Source of the DNA: Botrytis cinerea B05.10
Lineage: Eukaryota; Ascomycota; Leotiomycetes; Helotiales; Sclerotiniaceae
DNA length: 64,000 nucleotides
Direction: 5' to 3'
Assembly: GCF_000143535.2 (NCBI RefSeq)
Contig: NC_037312.1
Span: 62,001 to 126,000, forward strand
The translations under genes were made by a program, and so were the position numbers. Of this stretch, positions 11,539 to 23,995 are shown piece after piece; position 1 is the stretch's first letter, and the number at the start of each line of letters is the position of its first letter. The notes under the pieces were generated by a model. It worked only from the letters and a program-made list of their open reading frames with translations. It did no database searches and was not told the DNA's origin.

Positions 11539-11865
11539 GTCAGTATAGAATCTTCATTTTTCTCATAGGCAGTAGTCGGATTAACTTACGCGTCACCGGG
11601 GTTGTCATGTTTGGCATGTTTGATGAAATGGATGAACTTGTTTAAATATTTAACTATAGACTCAAAAAGAATCAGGAAGGAGTGAGTGAATTGCAGTGGG
11701 CTATTGTGGAGCTTTGCCGAAGTTTGCTGAAGGTATTACAGCTTAAGAAGGAACGATGGCCTTGTAAGTTTTTCGATAAATTTATTGTGTACAATCTTAT
11801 TCAATCATTGGCTATGAACTAAAACTCCCTCGAACTTCGACTCTCAATGGTATCCTGAGGAGTAT
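11539..11865. other. 3' flank of the permease gene
   Basis: AT-rich interval between the tRNA relic and the permease stop codon. Nothing else seen. Confidence 0.4.
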
Positions 11866-13724
11866 CTAATATAGAAATCTGAATCCTCTATCGACAGCAA
11901 CTTCTTCTCCCTCACCCTCTTCAACACTCCTTCCTGGAGCAGCTCTACTATTAACTCCCTCTACAATTTCCCCTCTATCTAACTTCTTATTCAAACGAAC
12001 CAAATGGAATCGGAGTATTGTTGCAAAAATAATCGATACCACTGACATTGAAAGGTTGACATACATTGCTTTCGCATAACGAGGTGCATCGCTGCCTATG
12101 GGGAGGTTAGAATGACAAGTTGCCAATATATATGCAGCACCAGGGGTAATGAGAGCTTACTAGGATAAAGGTATGGTGAATATATTTGAGCCACGTTACT
12201 CAACGCATTGATACCCGCGAGGGCAGCTGCACGTTTAGATGGAGGTCGAGGAAGTACTAAGTTTCATTAGTCTTTGTAATTCGCATGGAGCCATTATTCA
12301 ACATACCATTTGAGATCCAACTAAGTGCAACAACATATCCCGAATAGTTCGCTCCTACCATGAGGCACATGGCCAAATATCTCGGTGCAAACTTAGTTGT
12401 GCCAGCTGCAATGGCAAAACTGATAAAAGCCAAAACTGGAGGCCCAGCGATGTGTAGATATCTCTCACCACTTGCATCTGCATGCCATGCATTACAGAGA
12501 ATGGCAATAACAGCAATTAAATATGGTGGTGTTGTTAAGAGAAGTGATTCAATATTGCCCCTACCAAGCCCTTTGACAACTGATGGGAATAGAGTAGTGA
12601 CGGTGCCCGCAGACGTAAATCCATAGATAGTGGCCAGAAGAAGCCATGCTTTTGGATCTTTCGCAGCAAGTTTGGCGCCGTGTAAGAATGTTTGTTGCTT
12701 ACTATCAACCCAGTCGTCTTGTCCGATATCTTCTTCTAATCTCCAGGCTGCGAGTTCTTTCTCGTCTTCGGATAGCCAACTTGTTGTGCGTGGAAGATCG
12801 GGTAGGATAAAAAATGCAAACAGCGCTATGAAAATCTGAGTTTTTCAGCGAATTTGAACTTCGAAAAACTTGGGAGTCAGGATATGAGAACTTACTGTAA
12901 TCGAGCCCTCGACGATAAAAAGCCACCTCCAAGCACGAAGACCTTTGGCACCATCCAACCCATGTGTTATACCTGCAGTGATCAACCCTGAAAATGCACC
13001 CGAAAGTAGAGATCCTGAGTATAAAAGAGCGGTTCTTTTAACAAGTTCTTTACGTGTGTACCAAGCTGAAAGATAATACAGGCAACCGGGCTGAATTATT
13101 ATTAGTAGATGATACAATATTAGGTGTGGCGAAATATAAGACTTACAAAGTAAGCTGCCTCAACAAAACCAAGAATGAATCGACAAGCGAGTAGACCACC
13201 ATAAGTTTGGCACGCAGCTGTGGCCGCCGAGATAGCCCCCCAAACTACCATACATCCAGGAAGATATAGGGACGGTTTGCCAAGTTTGTTAAGAAGAAGA
13301 TTAGATGGTACTGATCAGGTCCTCGTCAGCAATACTCCATGAACTTGCTCGCTTATGGGCGCGAGGAATTACCTTGCATCAACAAATATCCCACAAACAA
13401 AATACTAACAGAAGTCTGAAATTGATCTCCTGTCAAATTCAAATCTGTTTCTAGTCCAGCCAGTTTTGCAGCAGCAATATTGTTACGGTCCAGGTAGTTC
13501 ATAATATAAATAAGAACAATCATAGGAAGCAATCTGGTATCTACTTTTCGCCTCAATGAAGTTTCAATTCTCTTACGATCTTCCGGTGCAAGATTGCGTA
13601 CGTAGGCTGGAGCACCATTTGGTTTCGCGGGCGTTGAGAAGGCATCTTCTACCAACTCGACCTCGTTAGGGTTGATCTTAGTGTCGGTGTCGGTATCAGT
13701 TGGTGAAGCGCCAGAGGATGCCAT
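11866..13724 (-). CDS. MFS permease, DAL5/TNA1 anion:cation symporter family
   Basis: Plasma-membrane proton symporter of the fungal family that carries carboxylates such as allantoate, nicotinate, pantothenate or sugar acids. Starts at ATG 13724 and has about five introns; exons cover 13724-13373, about 13310-13147, 13087-12895, 12836-12305 and 12255-11866. The N-terminal cytosolic tail (about 65 residues) precedes TM1 (RLLPMIVLIYIMNYLDRNNI, the family NYLDR motif). Then come the loop LNLTGDQFQTSVSILFVGYL, the second motif VPSNLLLNKLGKPSLYLPG, CRFILGFVEAAYFPGCLYYL and YLHIAGPPVLAFISF near TM9. The C-terminal tail is acidic (VEEGEGEEVAVD). About 12 membrane segments are expected. Substrate cannot be read from sequence; the sugar-acid and secondary-metabolism neighbours both offer candidates. 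Confidence 0.85.
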
Positions 13725-14543
13725 AGCTCATATGATGTAATTCTTGCGGTATTCGTGATTGTTGGGAAATTATGTTATTGATAGAAACTGTCACAAGCTT
13801 TTAAAATTATACTGGATATACCGAGGTAAGATCTAAATGAAAGATAGCTTGAAAATTCATAACATCGATGAAAGCTATCGCAGCTATAAAGAAATAATAC
13901 ATGGAGACATACAACTCAACACGCGGTGTGCGGGGCCCCTCACTTCCCCCGCGTTACCCCACGGCTCACGGAAAAGGGCAATGTAACCTTCCTAACACTT
14001 ACATTGGTAAGTGTTCGATAGCTAACACGTTCGAAAGGGATGCGATACTGCTAAGGATCTGCATACGGCTATGCAGCTGTTCAACCATGAATCGCATTTC
14101 CGGTCGGCTGCTATCTTGAATTCATGCAGACGGATGAAACTAAGGATGAAAAGTGTGTGTAGCGAGTCAAGGCCGGAAATGTCAACGACATAATGTGGGG
14201 GGAGCGAAATAACAACTGTTGGTCATGTTTCCGGAGCTTAGATGGAGCTTTAGAATGGCTGGCAATGTGACGCGAGCAACGCAACCCTACCCTGACACCT
14301 ACCAGATTATGTTTGGTCCTTTAATAATCTAGATTGATAAGCTCCTTCCATTTCAATGGTAGGGTCATAGCACGAGAACAGCACATAGGATGGGTGTGTT
14401 GAGAGATAGAGAGATAACAGCGTTACATACAACACGAATCATAACGGCTAACACGAGTTGCTTACAGTCAAAAAGATTGAAATTATTGTACTAAAGAAAA
14501 CAATCCTAAAAACGATGGATACAACAAGTGTACATCAGAGTCA
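13725..14543. other. Permease promoter and reductase 3' flank
   Basis: This 0.8 kb lies upstream of the permease and downstream of the reductase. About 200 bp before the permease ATG, 13928-13964 is a GC-rich island in AT-rich DNA. It contains CGGGGCCCC and CCCCCGCGTTACCCC, with inverted CGG and CCG triplets of the kind bound by Zn2Cys6 factors. No coding region recognised. Confidence 0.35.
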
Positions 14544-17500
14544 TCACCACTCCTGTTTCCAACTATCGATAAATTTCTTGACCAGCCCACTCCCCACAAT
14601 GTCGCAACCATTCTTAATAGCCACGGACTTTGAACCCGTTTTCTCCGTTCTGAAAACGAGTCCCTGTCGACCCGGTTTGTCATTATCATATTTTTCAGTG
14701 AAGAAATCCAAAAGTTTTATCGTTGGGTTCTTATCCGGATCCTGTTCGCTCTCCCTTAGTAGTTTAATCCATTCTCTTTGATTGACAATGTCAAACTCTA
14801 ATCCCGCTGCATGTAAAGCAGGAAGAAGGTCATTAGTCCAGGAGAAAGTCTGCGAGTTCTGTACATGGTATACAATGTCTTTTGAATCTGTTTCTTGTAT
14901 AGAAACTTCTGATGGACAGTTCTCGAGACCAGCAATCTCTAGAACAGCTTTTGCAACAATATCAACTGGTAACCAGGAAGGTGTCTAAAAATCGTTAGCC
15001 CTGGCATCAAAAGAGTGTACTATAGTGATTCTCACTTCATCTAGGGCCGGTAAAGCATGAAGCGTTGTGGCACTTCTTATCATCAGTGAAATAGCCTCTG
15101 TGCTATTCCACATCCCTTCAATTGTATCTCCAACAATCTGACCGACTCTCAAAACCTTTGCCAGCATTCCAGTTTGTCTCGCAGCTTCTCCGATCACTGT
15201 TTCAGTGACTAACTTTGACCGAGCGTATCCCATATTTTGAGCATAATTCAGATTCGTAATGTATGTTTCCTCGATCGTGGCGGGTAAAGGAGTACCTGCT
15301 GCCGCTGATATCGAAGAACAGAAGAATAGCTTCGCAGGAAGAGGCGTACGGACAGCGAGGCACAAATTTAAGAGGTTCACAGTTCCTCTGATGTGATGTG
15401 ACTCGAAGCTTTGGACGCCCAGATTGAAGTTTACAGCCCAGGCACAATGAATCACTGTTGTAAGATTATCTCGCAAGGTTTGAATTATGGTGGTGTCGAG
15501 GCCAAGATTTGTCTTGCTTAGATCTGATGGAAGACAATGAATCTTTGAGAATGTTTTTGGCGACAATTTCTTGGTTGAAAGAGTGTTTCTGACTCTTTCC
15601 TCTGCTTGTTGTTGATCCTTAGCTCGGACAAGACAATATATTGCCTTGACAAAGCTTTTTTTGATGAGCTGAGAAAGAACATGTGCCCCAAGTGAGCCGG
15701 TAACACCAGTCACAATCTTCGGCAAAGGTTAGTAGGCAACAATAATTCCTTGATCTCATTACTTACAATGGTTTCCCCGTCCACTATTCTGGAACCTGGG
15801 ACATGTTGTTCAAAGTGAGAATGTTTTTTAATCAATTCCTCCATTATTTTAATCTCGTCCTTCTGCTCTGATACCTCACCTTTGCGAAGAGAATCTAAGT
15901 GCTCAGCTAAGTCTCGCACATTTGGAAACTCAAAAACCACATTCTGACTCGGTATCCCAGAAGCTAGATCCAACTCGCGCAAAATAATACCTCGAACTGC
16001 AATTGCTTGCAAACTATCAACACCTGCCTCGAAGAAATCAGTGTCTCTTTTGAGATGCAGAATCCCAACTCGTTCTGCGAAGACACCAAGTAGAAAATCT
16101 TCTAGTTGTTCTCTGTTCAACTGGAGAGTACCACCCAAAGAATCTAGTGGTGTCTCAAAGCTCTGATACATAGAATCTATCAGATCTTCGAACTTTTTGT
16201 AGAACGCAGGTCGAATCATGGTTCCTTTATCTGTGCAGGGATAATCAACACCAGCGTTTAGAATATGAACCATTTCCTTTGAAATCTGACTGAATTTCTC
16301 CACTCTCGAGTTTGCAGCAACCACCACTGGCCAGAGCTTTTCTAGCAATGCTTTTTCACCTATGCTAGTCGCTTTCTCGCTTGGAACGATGATTAAACCA
16401 GGAAATGCTCGGCCAACGCCAAACACGCACGCTTCTCTTACCAACTCGTGTTCTCTAATCTGATGCTCGTATGTGATCGGGAGGACTTTCTCGCCATTGA
16501 CGAGCGTAACACGATCATCTAGCCGTCCAAGGTATTTCCATGCATTTGGAATTGAGGGATGAGGGGTGAATAAATCACTCGTTTTGAACGAATTTGGAGG
16601 ATTTTGAGAATTTGAGGTGACTTTTGACGGTAAACCATCCAACACCACACATTCAAATGTATTCGCTGATTGTTGCACCATTTGAATGTATGGTATACAC
16701 GATGGCAAAGGTCTAACATAGTTCCATGCTGTATCTTCTCGTGGACGAAAAGAAGTCATGAGCTGCCCTATCTCGGTACTGTATGCTCGGTCAGAATTTG
16801 ACTTAATATCGTTACTTGTGATGTTCCTGAAACTTACGCGCCGTAATGACCGACTAAGTAAACTCCAGCTTGTGTCAAGCGGTCTCCAAGATCATCCGGG
16901 CAGCTACTTCCCCCAAACAAGACTAATCTGCATCTTCGCAAAGCTTCAATTCCACTTTCAGATTCCGCAAGTAGCTTCAAAGCGTAGGGTACACCATGGA
17001 AACTCTCAGGGTTTACTGAAGCCATTCCTTCAATTAAATTCTTTCCCGTCAATGGAAGGTTGGCATTGAACATCGAAATCTCTTTTGCCGAGTAGACTGC
17101 TCTAAAGAATGACGATAATCCGTGGTTATGATACAAAGGTAATGTCAGAAATGCCCGGTAACCGAAACTATTGGAGTAGTTGGAGAGACAAGCCGCATGT
17201 GTTTGAAAGATTGGTTTTGGAAGACCTGTTGAACCCGATGAATGGATTATGAATGAATTACGCGTTGAATCCAAGGCAGTTCCCACAGATCGAGGAAACC
17301 GTGGGTTCAACGGAGCTTTGATATCATATTGAGATTGCTTCAGTAAGGGATATCGAGATACTTCCAACTGAACTTGAATTGATTTGATAACGTCGTGGTG
17401 ATTATCTGAACTGATAATTCGCTTACACTTTGTCTTCTCCAGAAGAGAAACGTATGCTTCCGGTGCCAATCGATTAGAAAGCAATAGAACTGCGAAACCC

Positions 17501-17910
17501 AGGCGTGTCAAGGCAAAGATAGTAGCAACATAATCAAGATTTGACGGTGCTAAGAGCGCAACGACTTCTGCAACAGGACTTTTTGCTAACTGTATTACTA
17601 TTAGAATGTATCCTTAACAGCTGAGATGCATACTGACACTGGGAATGAGACCAAGTGATGAGTATGTATTTGCACCATGGTCAGCAAATCGATCAAGATC
17701 CCTTGCCGTGTAATGAACATAGTCTGCTCGCCCCTTCGGGCTGCCGGGATATGCTAATAGAGGGACATCTGGAATAGTCTGGCTTCGGTTGTAGATCAAG
17801 TCGTCGACAGTGTATAGAAGCCGGCTAGGTATAGTCTTTGCGGGTTGAGACGAATTTTCTAACCTCTCATGTGGTGCTGTAAATGCTCTAGTCTCGACTA
17901 TGGCCGACAT
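14544..17910 (-). CDS. NRPS-like adenylation-thiolation-reductase (carboxylic acid reductase type)
   Basis: Multidomain enzyme that activates a carboxylic acid with ATP, loads it on a phosphopantetheine arm and releases it by NAD(P)H reduction to an aldehyde or alcohol. ATG at 17910 (MSAIVETRAF), stop at 14544, four short introns, about 1040 residues. The adenylation domain (about 1-560) has the A3 loop IIHSSGSTGLPKP, YHNHGLSS, VGHYGATEIGQ (formed by the second intron join) and the A7-like YLGRLDDRVTLVNGEKV. The carrier (about 570-660) carries DFFEAGVDSLQAIAVRG with the modifiable Ser. The thioester reductase (about 700-1040) has VTGVTGSLGAHVLSQL and the GYARSK Tyr/Lys pair. There is no condensation domain, so it is not a peptide synthetase. 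The substrate, probably an aryl acid, is inference. Confidence 0.9.
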
Positions 17911-18165
17911 GGTTCTGAATTGTAAAGAAACAAGAAGAATGGCATGCAGACGTATGTGTTCTCGGTTTGATGAGGCCTCATTCCCGGATATATCATAGCG
18001 CTATATATGACTGGAGGAATATTTTTCCATGGAAGTATCTTGAGCTGCACTGCATAGCCTACACAAGTATCCGTGCCCCAGGTGCATATCCGAGATCCGG
18101 AACTAGGAAAACGAATCACGGATCAATCTTGGAGTGGGAAGGTGAACATGAAGCGTGATAATGAA

Positions 18166-20985
18166 CTAATATCCGGGATTATTACTCATTCCCGTTTCCC
18201 ATTGATCGTTTTGATCACCTGTAAAAATAAAGTCGAAGCCACCCACTCCACCAGTAACCTATGAAGTAAGCATAGTTTCCATTGAAATTCTACATAAGGA
18301 CGTACCAAAGAATCAAATTGACCCCAGCCAGTGAGAGGATCCATAGTTACAGAAGGACTTGACTCGATATAATCGCCATCAGCTCCGTCAATTGAATGCG
18401 CTACTGCAATTCCGCCATTCCCATATTCGTGGACCGCGTTCGGTGCAGTGACAAAACTTTCACGGTTTGAATGGGAGCCGCTCTCAGTTTGGGTAGTATG
18501 GGATCCGTGATTTACTCCTTGTCCTTGGGGGTATGTGATAGCCTCGAGTCTAAGTTCTTCCAGCACTACACTATATCTTTGTGCCAACGATTCATTTTTG
18601 GCTTTAGACGAAATCTGTGAATGACAACGAACAGCAGCTTCAAAGTATCTGATATATTCCTCTCGTGGGTGATATCGATGCTTTATTGTGTATACGTATA
18701 GCACAACTACCGCACAGAATGCGAAATAATGAGTGAACTAACCAAGTCAGGGTATTTCTATAGACTTATCAGGAATGGCACTTACCCAAAATGCCTGGTA
18801 CAGTTGTCCGGCCTCCGTCAAATGATTAACGATGTTTGTGATTTCCATTGCAGCCTGTAAACAATTGAAGACATTTTTGTCCACGGAGTTGCCGGTCGAA
18901 GTTTCTCTAGAATGGTATGAGTTCCTTTTATGAAGACTGGCAAAATCTCGTAATAAGAAGGGTCGATGAACTAAGATCAGTGCATGCCAATATGAGAGAT
19001 TCAGTACATTTCTTTGACGTTGGAATAGAGGTATCAATAGAGACGTATCTACACCCTTAGCATCTAGAAACCCAGTGAACTTCGTGCGCCACTCTTGGAG
19101 ATTTTTGCAATACTGGTCTGCTAGAGAAAGACGGACAGCAGAAGATGGTGGACGAATGGAATAGAGATCGCGAAGAATATGACTGATTATCTGGGACAGC
19201 CTGCAGAGTGAGCTCGCAATCACATAATCGAGATTCTTACGCTTACATTCCATGAGCAATAGGTGCCATCATGATAGACTGGGCTCTAGACTTATTGGTG
19301 TGAATATGTCTTGAAGTAAGATCAGAGTCATTCACACAACTGGGCAATTCCTAAAACGTGGTCTTAGAATCTTATTGGGTAATCGCGGCCATTGGCCTGA
19401 TATATGGATGGCTCACTTGATCTATGTCATCGTCGTGAAAAGTTCGAGGTCTTCCGAGAGCTGCACTTAGATAATTGTCCAATGTGTATGCACACCAAAA
19501 GACTCGCTTTCTGCATTCTAGTTCAATCATATCCACATTGTTTTGAGACTCCAAACGTCTCTTGCGATGGATACCAAGGGCGAGGATCAAATGAGCTGTG
19601 GTTCCGAATAGGCTCCAACAATGGTTGACCCTCGACTGTGATAAGAGATAGAAGCATTGACACAGCCGAGCTTGAACACTAGTTAAAAGCACTCCTCCAG
19701 TTTCAGATGTTAGTTGACGATCAGCGGCGTGGAAGTATCGGGAACTACAGTATTGTTAGCTTGAGTAAAACAGCATAATGACAAGTGATTCCATTTCAAA
19801 GTACACAAGTTCTCGGAGTAACAGGCTGGATGTGAAAGCTGCCTATGCTCCAATATAATTCGATGACCGAAAATATCCAGCGTTTAAGTGCGATCGAGAG
19901 TAATTGGCCAATTAAAGAGCCAAAAATCTCTCATGGTAGGATTGAGCCCCCAATCATTGGATATCTCGCAGTATTTACCTCGTATCAATATCATTCGGTT
20001 TGCCAACGCTAGGCATGTAATCTCTTGCTTGAGCAAAAACCATAAATAAAAGAGCCGTTCGTCCTTTGGCGCCACTTTTCCGTTGAAAAGTTCCCAGATT
20101 ATCGTAAAATTCATGTACCCAGAGTTCAATAGTTGGGCGATGTAAAAAGCGATGGGTCGGAACTGCAAAATCAAAGTATCTTGCAACAAGATTCTCGGCG
20201 TCGGATTTTGGGGGAAGTACGAAGAAAGAAGGGTCAAATTCTGGTAGGGGAGCATCCCCAAATGTGAATATTGAAGAATCCTGGGAGAGTGTGATCTCTC
20301 GGTGTAGCTTTTTCTGCACTCTCAAGAGAAAAGAGGCCCCAGAAGAAGGGCCCACGTAGTGTCCCTGGAGGTCAGTTTGCGGAGGCTCTGGAGAGTTCCG
20401 AGATGATTGCATTCTCGAAATTGAGTTCGAATTCTCAACGATAGTAGGCTGGAGTCGGGCCAGCGTTGATGCAGCTATAGCCACATCATGTGGTATACTG
20501 GTAAACTCTCCACTCAATTGGCTATGGAACTCATTGTGATGATTTGGGAAAGTTTTGATAGGTTCAATCACGTGTTCATGTTCAATACTGGTAGAAATTT
20601 CAGCATTTTCAGAAATACCTCCCAGGTGCTCAAGGTGCTCTTTCTCTGTCGTTATTGGAGGTATTTTCCCACGCCTGTAGGCTGCTGTGAACTCACAGAT
20701 CAAGCCAGCAGTTGTACAGAGATTGCAAGGTTGATTTCCGCTGCATCTTGTCTTTTTTCTTTGAAATGAATTTGTGAGATTTCTTTTCCGCAAATGTGGG
20801 GTTACACTGTCTTACCTTTTACAACGATCGCAAGCTCGACTTACACGTATTCTCTCTGTCTCATCCCTTTTCCGTCTCTTTGCTGCGGGCGCCGGTTGAG
20901 TCTCTGTGCTCTCGTTCCTTGGATGAGCGACCTCAGCTGTTGGCGGAGAATTCAACGAAGTGTGTGATTGTCGAGCTTCCGCCAT
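18166..20985 (-). CDS. Zn2Cys6 transcription factor with fungal-specific middle domain
   Basis: Nuclear regulator. The start at ATG 20985 (MAEARQSHTSL) gives a basic stretch (AAKRRKRDE) and then the binuclear zinc cluster. It is CDRCKR in exon 1 joined by an intron (GTAAGA/AAG) to KKTRCSGNQPCNLC and then C; the Cys spacing 2-6-5-2-6 is canonical. The fungal_trans middle region includes YFDFAVPTHRFLHRPTIELW, LCQCFYLLSQSRVNHCWSLF, ALGIHRKRR and RKRVFWCAYTLDNYLSAALG. Several introns follow. I favour splicing out 47 nt after FDSL, which ends the protein in VTGGVGGFDFIFTGDQNDQW and TAG at 18166; an unspliced reading would end at 18186. Total about 800 residues. It sits between the NRPS-like gene and the sugar-acid dehydratase on the same strand and could regulate either. 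Confidence 0.85.
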
Positions 20986-21366
20986 TATGATTCGCGTAGT
21001 GCAAACTTTTTCAGATCCGAAACATAGAAGAATACTTCCGAAGGGTCTGCAGGATAATAGTTCATAAAATTGTCTTTGATCCGGATATTTCAAAGCGAGT
21101 GGTGCGGGGAAGTTAAGCTTTCCGGCTAAGGCAAATGACAGGGGGTTTCGGGTATCCCACTTTGGGCCTAAGCGGCAATTTCGAGATTAGTTGCTAGCAG
21201 ATATTCAGAACAACGTTAACCCTGGCACCCTGGCTCGGGTGGTGTTCTGCCTCTGCTCATACCTTTCCTGAGCTTACATACGGGGACGATCAATTTTTCG
21301 ATCTAGGCAGAACAATGAAATAAAATTATCGGGTAGAGCAATTGATGTATCATCTTTTGAGCTATT
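20986..21366. other. Regulator promoter region
   Basis: The 380 bp upstream of the Zn2Cys6 gene is also the 3' flank of the dehydratase gene. It contains a GCCTAAG-type and a CCTGAG-type stretch but no motif I can assign, and no gene. Confidence 0.35.
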
Positions 21367-22653
21367 TTACCATTCTCTAATCTCACCGCCTGGACCAATG
21401 AAACCCGGGCTTACCCAAGGCTCTGCTCCTTGAGAAAGTCTGCGTACTTGCTCCTCATCAATATCTATGCCAAGGCCTGGTCCCTTCATCAAATCAATAT
21501 AACCACTGGCTACCTTCCAGACCTCCGGATTGGTTGTGTAACTCGTAAGGTCTTGCCCACCAACATTGTAGTGGATACCCAAGCTCATTTCTTGAATGAC
21601 ATGATTTGAGCAAGCTGCTGCGATCTGAATATTAGCTGCCAGAGCAATAGGCCCTAAGGGGCAGTGCGGGGCGAGAGCAACGTCATAAGTTTCGGCCATA
21701 GTGGCGATACGTTTCATCTCACTGATTCCACCACAATGACTAATGTCTGGCTGTAAAATATCTATAGCACCAGCTTCAAGGAATGGTCGAATATCCCATC
21801 GGCTATGAAGACGTTCACCCAGGGCAATTGGGGTGCTCGTCAGTTGTGAAAGGTCTTTGATGCCACCAATGTGTTCTGAAAGTAGAGGCTCTTCCAAGAA
21901 CATTGGTCGATGCGGTTCCAGAGCCTTTGCTAGCTGCTTGGCCATCGGCTTATGAACTCTACCATGGAAGTCAACTCCGACGTCCATTCCAAGCTCTTTG
22001 ACAGCTTTCACTCGTTCTATACAGCTATCCAGGGCAGATGGCGAGTCAAACCATCCGAGGTCCTCCGTACCATTCATCTTGACTGCTGTGAACCCTTGGT
22101 CTTTTCTAGCCTGACTGCTCTTATTAGTTTCTGTTTGTAGAGGCTTGGGGTAACATACGCTTGGCTGGCAATATCAGAAGGTCTATCTCCACCAATCCAG
22201 GCGTACACTTTAATCTTGTCCCTGACCTTTCCACCTAGTAACTGATAAATGGGCACATTTAATCTTCTGGCTGAAAAAGAAATCAGTTCGAGTACTCAGA
22301 TGTATTGATGAAGCATACCTTTCAAGTCCCACAAAGCAATATCGATTCCGGATAATGCGCTCATGAGAACCGGGCCTCCACGATAGAACCCACTTCTCCA
22401 AGACATTTGCCATATATGTTCAATATCACTACAACTTGTTATTAGATGCACTAATATGACATCTTGAATTCACATACTCAGCTTCCATGCCAGTGTATCT
22501 CGCGATATAAGCGTCTAAACAACCCTCAACAGCTTGGGTATGGCCCTCAAGAGAGGCTTCACCCCATCCTACATTGCCATCTTTGTCTGTAATTTTTACA
22601 AAGAGCCATCGAGGGGGTACACGAAAGTATTCGATAGATGCTATTTCCGGCAT
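21367..22653 (-). CDS. Enolase-superfamily sugar-acid dehydratase (D-galactonate dehydratase-like)
   Basis: Mandelate-racemase-type dehydratase converting an aldonate to its 2-keto-3-deoxy derivative, Mg-dependent, cytosolic. ATG at 22653 ([20 protein letters not shown]), stop at 21367, three short introns, about 385 residues. The closest family by eye is bacterial Dgo[19 protein letters not shown], then [20 protein letters not shown] (after the first intron), [20 protein letters not shown] and [16 protein letters not shown]. The metal-ligand pattern is D at VDFHGR, E at FLEEPL and E at ALGERLH. The general-base region is [14 protein letters not shown], and the catalytic His is in [13 protein letters not shown]. 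The stereochemistry of the substrate cannot be read from sequence. Co-orientation with the reductase and its place next to an aldolase support a catabolic route. Confidence 0.9.
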
Positions 22654-22907
22654 AATGAAGTCTGTAACGAATGTGTAACTATGGGTGCGCAAGTCAGAAA
22701 TATATGTGGTCTCAAATCAATAGCTATCTGATTACGATGATCCGGAGGCCGGAAGTATGGTGGGGTAAAGATACAGTAGATCTGATGATCCCGGGTAAGT
22801 ATTGCATCCACAAATTTGAAATCCGGTCATGAGCGGGGAGTTTTATTACAAGGAACTGGCGAATTGAGATCTTTCATTTTACTATTCAACTAGAACCAGT
22901 ATAGTGT
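22654..22907. promoter_or_regulatory. Dehydratase promoter
   Basis: The 254 bp between the reductase stop and the dehydratase ATG. About 90 bp upstream of the ATG, 22740-22752 reads TCCGGAGGCCGGA, an inverted CCGG pair suited to a Zn2Cys6 dimer. Binding is inference. Confidence 0.3.
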
Positions 22908-23995
22908 TTATGCGGCGCGCAACTTCCTTTGAGATTCTTTCCAATCTTCGACACTCTTTCTCAAACTTTCTGGGCTGACCTCGCCAAAGATATCCACCCC
23001 GAGCCGTGCCGGGAAATTATATCGATGGTTTCGGTCCAAAGAACATATCTTCTGGAACGCATCATCTGGCAATTCAAAGTCTAGGAATGGAATTGTATTA
23101 GCAAACTTGTTATAACGAGTTTGGAGGTATCATTAACCTTGGAAATTATCGTTTATACGCCCTGGCGTAACGGATTTTGGAAGAACAATAGTGCCTCTCT
23201 GGACAGCCCAGCTGATAAGTAGTTGCGCTGGCTGCTTTCCCAAGCCTTTCGCGAGGGAAACCACAGTGGGGTCATCTACACCTCTTGGCAAGTTGTAAAT
23301 GTTGTTCCCAAGAGGACTGTAGGCGGCTATTGCAATGTTCTGGGACTTGTGCCAATTCAACAATTCTGGTTGTTGCAAATAAGGGTGCGCCTCAATCTGA
23401 TTGACTGCCGGCGGAATTTTGGCAGTTTCTAACAGAGTTTCGACCTTTTCTCTGGTGAAGTTGCTAACCCCGATACTTCTGATCTTTCCTTTTTTGACGA
23501 GATCTTCCAAGGCTGCCCATGTGTCTTTGATTGGAACATCGATGACAATGATTTCCTCTGTTTTGGGGTCAACTGGGAATCTTTCCTTGGACTGCGGAAA
23601 AGCAACTGGCCAGTGGATAAGATAAAGGTCAAGATAATCAGTTTGGAGGTCTCGTAAAGATGAATCAAGCGCGGCTTCTACATCCTCAGGCTTATGATCT
23701 GTGTTCCATAATTTGCCCGTGATCTAGATACGTTTCAATCAGTACATAATCCGTGAAGGAGTAGCGTGTCAGTGCTCACAAATATGTCTTTCCTGTCTAC
23801 CCCTGATGCTTTAATCCCTTCTCCGACTTCCGTTTCGTTCCCGTATACAGCTGCTGCATCAATATGGCGATATCCTGTTTTCAGCGCGTGTGCAACAGCT
23901 TCCTTTACTTCATTTGGTTTTGACTGCCACGTCCCTAAACCAACCACTGGAATACTGTATCCTGAGTTCAACTTGACGGAGCGATTGAGGGCCAT
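22908..23995 (-). CDS. Aldo-keto reductase (GCY/GLD or D-galacturonate reductase type)
   Basis: NAD(P)H-dependent reductase of aldehydes or uronates, cytosolic TIM barrel. ATG at 23995 (MALNRSVKLNSGYSIPVVGL), stop at 22908, two introns (one borders GTGAGC/TAG after KDIF, the other GTTAAT/TAG after NDNFQ), about 322 residues. The catalytic tetrad is visible: Asp in GYRHIDAA, Tyr in AAVYGNE, Lys in ITGKLWN and His in YLIHWPVA. Cofactor region: IVLPKSVTPGRIND. Length is standard for the family. It is divergent from the aldolase with a shared 353-bp promoter, an arrangement reported for the D-galacturonate reductase and aldolase genes of Botrytis (from memory). It could act first, on galacturonate, or last, turning glyceraldehyde into glycerol. 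Confidence 0.9.

Noticed and set aside
18186..18300. C-terminus of the Zn2Cys6 factor ending in VIKTINGKRE
   Set aside because: Reading through ignores a good 47-nt intron; the spliced end at 18166 gives a more typical factor C-terminus.
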